DNA of 64,000 nucleotides, taken from positions 21,677,001 through 21,741,000 of the forward strand of contig NC_092680.1 of the NCBI RefSeq assembly GCF_964355755.1, read 5' to 3'. Each line of letters opens with the position of its first letter. Position 1 is the first letter of the stretch. Made by a program: the position numbers and the translations under genes. Under the pieces are notes generated by a model. The model was given only the letters and a program-made list of their open reading frames with translations. It did not search any database and was not told the origin of the DNA. This stretch comes from Antedon mediterranea (taxonomy: Eukaryota > Echinodermata > Crinoidea > Comatulida > Antedonidae). Below, piece by piece: positions 60,583 to 64,000 of the stretch.

Positions 60583-61768
60583 CTTATTTTATTCTGAAAA
60601 AAAAGGAAGAATTACTTTTTAAGTAATTTCTTTCTAATGAATAAAAAGTTACAAAAATTCTATTGCTCTTTAATTTATAGTAAATGTAAAGTGAAAAAAA
60701 GATGAAAGATCATTGATTGCACTGCCTAAACTTAAGTACTGTACCTAGTGTAGTACAGAGGAGACAGGGATGCCTGAGGCAGTTACTTACTTTACTATAC
60801 TAGTAGGCCTACTATTAATGCTAGCCTAGCTAGCTATAGGATAAAGACACTTAATATCTAGGGAGGGGCTAGTTTAGGACTAGATAGGATAGGAGACTAA
60901 CTAGGCTAGCGCCTAGCCCTAGCCTTGCAGTCTGCTTTTATTTGATGTATTCAGCCACTTCCAGCCCAGGCAGAGTGTCTTGTCAATATATTTATAAATA
61001 CAAACCTATTTTCCTATGAGTAGGCCTAGAATGCTATGGTGAGTTTTATTGCAGAAAATCTAAAAAAAAAAAAGCTGGAACTCACAACAACAATAATTCT
61101 AAATTTCCCAGGGACCAAAAAGTAAACAATGGCAGTAACATTGAGGGCGTTTTTTCAACAAAATTGAATCGAGCGCGAGGAGTCGTCACGCTTCGGTAGT
61201 TTTAACCACCGCGTGCCGGATGTTTGTAGCAAACGTGCATCATTTTGAATGTTCGTTCGAAGTTTTGTAGTCCAATTTTTATAAGCAAAGAAAAGGTTTG
61301 TTAAAAGGTAAATTATTTTTTTAATTTAACGAGATTTTATATAAAAATATTCAGTTGATCAAACGTTTTAGGTATAATAAACATAAAATAACTCCGACCG
61401 GAACCTAGGCTAGCTAGGCTAGGCCTAGACTAGCTAGCTAGTCCTCCTACCTAAAATAGCCTGGCCTACTACTACTAGGGCCTAGCCTAGGCCTAGCTAG
61501 GAGGTAGAGCTAGCCAGGCCTACTTACTACCTTTTTTAGGCTAGGCGCATAGACTCGCGAATAGTGTATGTTGCTGTACGTATAGCGGCTGACCCACATA
61601 CCAGACAGGTGACATCCGCTAGCTAGGCAGCCAATGTTACATACATTAGGCCTACTAGGCTATACATATGGTTATGATTTTATTGTTATAAACTTGTTGA
61701 TAAAATTATTGTAATGCTACTTAATTTTTTTTAGTAAAAAATAAAATAATTATAATAAATACAACAAA
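60583..61768. promoter_or_regulatory. Shared upstream region of TPMT and RCC1, with a likely RCC1 5' UTR exon
   Basis: The two genes diverge from this 1.19-kb stretch. It includes a locally GC-richer segment at about 61150-61250. A probable non-coding RCC1 exon ends at a GTAAAT donor near 61308, with a TTTTTTTTAG acceptor near 61733 before the ATG. Both flanks are packed with CTAG/GGCCTAG words (60780-60930 and 61400-61640). The UTR exon is inferred from splice signals only. Confidence 0.5.
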
Positions 61769-63730
61769 ATGCCAGCCAAGAAAAGAAAGAATACAGAAAA
61801 GATTACCAAGGAAGAAGTTGTTAAACCCAAGCAAACTAAAACTAATAAAGGTATTTTAAAAGCCATATATTTTTTTTTCAAATAATGTCTTTATTATTTT
61901 TTTTTTATTACTGTCTAAGTTTTATGTGTTGATTTGAATTGTAGTTTTATAGAGATCAGTGGTTTTAATGACTAGAAATATTTATTGATTGAATTAATGA
62001 ACATTTTATTTATTAGTGAGCCATCCATCACATAGAGTTGAACCAGGTGTGGTTTTAACCATTGGGCAAGGAGATGTTGGTCAGTTAGGCCTAGGTGAAG
62101 ACATAAATGAAAAGAAGAAGCCAGGTTTAGTGGTGTTTCCAGCAGAAGCCCAGGGTAATATAGTACAGGTGGTTGCTGGTGGCATGCATACAGTTTGTCT
62201 CACATCAAGTGGAAAGGTAAGTCCATGCTTTTGATTTATTGTTGCTCATCTTACGATATTTTATGGATTATTTTTTTGTTTAAAACGCTTAGAAACATTG
62301 TATTAGGTGAAAAAATATATTATTAATGGTTTATAAATCCAAAGGCAAATTACTTAAAAAATGACAATGCTCTAGGTATCAGTCGCTGGATCTCAATAGA
62401 GATACAAAATAAAATAAGCACTGAAAAAATGACAATGCTGTGGGTATCAGTGGCTGGATCTCAACAGAGATACAAAAAAAGCGAAAAGCTAAATCTAAAC
62501 GATAAAGTAAAACAGCCAGAAAAATTAATGGTTTATATACATACACTGCTTTAAAACACAGTATTTCCAACCAGCTGATTTTAACCACTTGTTTTCTCAA
62601 TGCACTCTTTAGTTTCCTCAGCTCATAACGATACTCTTTTAATTATGCATTTAATTTGAATAATTTTAGGTTTTTACATTTGGTTGCAATGACGATGGTG
62701 CTCTTGGTCGGGATACGACGGTGGAAGGGTCAGAGTTTGAAGTACGAGAAGTTGAGAATTTGAATGTAAGGGTTGTACAAATAAGTGCTGGTGATTCACA
62801 CACAGCTGCTCTCACAGATGATGGTATAGTCTACATTTGGGGTTCATTTAGGGTAAGGCATCTATTTTTTTCCAATGATTGCTAAAATCATGACTGTAAA
62901 TAGTTACATTCTACATTCCTGCCCAACAAATTTGACCCACACCCTAAAGATTACCCCACCCTAGAAAGTCATAAATGTCATTATCTTTCTATTGTGTTTT
63001 GTCACATGTTCTTTGTGTGAAGTTAAATGTTATTGTGCTGCAAAATTAACACATTTGTAATGGATAAGATAGCTTTAGTTTGTAATGGATAAGATAGCTT
63101 TAGTTTGTAATGGATAAGATAGCTTTTGTTTGTAATGGATAAGATAGCTTTAGTTTGAACTAAGTTATATAACTACTATACAATACTAACAATGCAGCAA
63201 CTAACAATTAAATAATTAATGATCAATATAACTTGTTTTCTCAAATTGTAACTTAATGATATTCTTCTCAAATAATGAAAAATCTAGAAGAAATGTTGGA
63301 TTACTAACAAAATTATATGACAACATAAAGCAGTGATTTTATATGACAACATAAAGCAGTGCAATGCTAGCGCATCAATACAAATTTTCAACAAATCATC
63401 AAAATAGTCATTTTTAAATAATATTTATCGCATAACATACAATCTACAATAATTTAATTAATTGATGTAAAAATCATTATACCCAATTTTTAACCCTTGT
63501 TATTTTTTTGCAGGATGGAATGGGTGTCATTGGATTAACGTTAAAGGGTGTAGTGAGGGAGCCCTTTCATTTACCATTAGATCATAAAATAGTTCAGATA
63601 GCATCTGGAAATGACCATCTATGCTTACTGACCGATAAAGGCATGATATTCAGTATGGGCTGCGCTGACCAAGGCCAGTTAGGACGAGTTGCAGAATGTT
63701 TTTCATTGAGAGGCGGTCGTAAGGGTCTTG
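61769..63730 (+). CDS. RCC1: Regulator of chromosome condensation 1, 5' part (continues past window)
   Basis: Chromatin-bound guanine nucleotide exchange factor for Ran. Four exons join in phase: 61769-61850, 62017-62216, 62670-62852 and 63514-63730, giving 227 residues before the frame leaves the window in phase 1. The N-terminus is Lys-rich ([16 protein letters not shown]), expected for nucleosome binding and nuclear import. RCC1 propeller blades follow: [13 protein letters not shown] with [34 protein letters not shown] with [14 protein letters not shown] and [27 protein letters not shown] with [11 protein letters not shown]. The SFRD...GVIGL and [12 protein letters not shown] blocks are typical of true RCC1 rather than other RCC1-repeat proteins. 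Blades 4-7 and the stop are to the right of the window. Confidence 0.95.
62356..62478. repeat. Direct duplication in RCC1 intron 2
   Basis: Two copies of a unit containing AAAAATGACAATGCT, GGTATCAGT and GCTGGATCTCAA, spaced about 70 bp apart, with some substitutions. Confidence 0.85.
63056..63160. repeat. 25-bp tandem repeat in RCC1 intron 3, four copies
   Basis: The unit TAATGGATAAGATAGCTTT followed by AGTTTG is repeated four times with one substitution. Confidence 0.93.
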
Positions 63731-63819
63731 GTAAGTATCTGCTATTAGAACTATGTCTCTTTTGCTACATTGCAGCTGGCTTTAAATGGCATAAAATTCA
63801 TCATGCTTCTCTTGAGCAT

Positions 63820-63950
63820 GGGATGCAAGGACAAGTAGGTTAATAAACGACAGTTCAAATAATCTATCACTTGTGATTGGTCAGTTCAAATAATCTATCA
63901 CTTGTGATTGGTCAGTCAAATCATTTATTGCGTTGCTTAGTGTGTGAAAA
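63820..63950. mobile_element. Decayed family-1 MITE with a duplicated arm
   Basis: GCAAGGACAAGTAGG near the start, then two tandem copies of CAAATAATCTATCACTTGTG followed by ATTGGTCAG, then ATTGCGTTGC. The motifs match the internal part of the family. Confidence 0.6.
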
Positions 63951-64000
63951 AGCAACCAAAGTTGTAAAATGTTTTCATGAATCTCTGTTCTACCACAACC

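Overview
This is an AT-rich animal genomic window. Its genes have many short exons, GT-AG introns, and no operons or prokaryotic signals. Nine protein-coding genes can be built exon by exon: DDX43 (3' part), TCF24, two tandem GAREM-like CABIT/SAM adaptor genes, PPP1R8 (NIPP1), a small secreted protein with a possible LRAT/PPPDE-type fold, IQANK1, TPMT and RCC1 (5' part). Gene content, compact introns, abundant non-autonomous DNA transposons, and tRNA-derived SINEs with TTA tails suggest a marine invertebrate deuterostome. An echinoderm is my best guess, but the species cannot be proved from this window.

Layout. 1-4271: DDX43 helicase on the + strand. 4580-10880: SINE, 15-bp minisatellite and gene-free DNA. 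10885-18491: TCF24 on the - strand, two exons separated by a 7.1-kb intron. 18500-23900: gene-free DNA with a LINE remnant and an (ATT)n tract. 23930-38045: the two GAREM-like genes on the - strand, the first followed by a 1.8-kb minisatellite. 38909-47199: PPP1R8 on the + strand, head-to-head with the second GAREM-like gene. Its introns are swollen by a 65/67-bp hairpin minisatellite, a 45-bp array, and a 48-bp array split by a hAT element and a Helitron. 47200-47775: a tandem array of PPP1R8's own last codons. 49144-51297: the secreted protein gene. 52021-57116: IQANK1. 58055-60582: TPMT on the - strand, head-to-head with RCC1, which runs off the right edge.

The most unusual signal is repeated amplification of exon ends. 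The last ~25 codons plus stop of the first GAREM-like gene seed about 24 copies of 72/77 bp. The last 15 codons plus stop of PPP1R8 seed about ten further copies of ~58 bp, and most of these keep an open frame and an acceptor-like site in the right phase. The end of TPMT exon 4 and its splice donor are duplicated once into the next intron. The genes themselves are unrelated in function (RNA helicase, bHLH factor, MAPK adaptors, PP1 regulator, ankyrin protein, methyltransferase, Ran GEF), so this is ordinary euchromatin with unusual local repeat dynamics.
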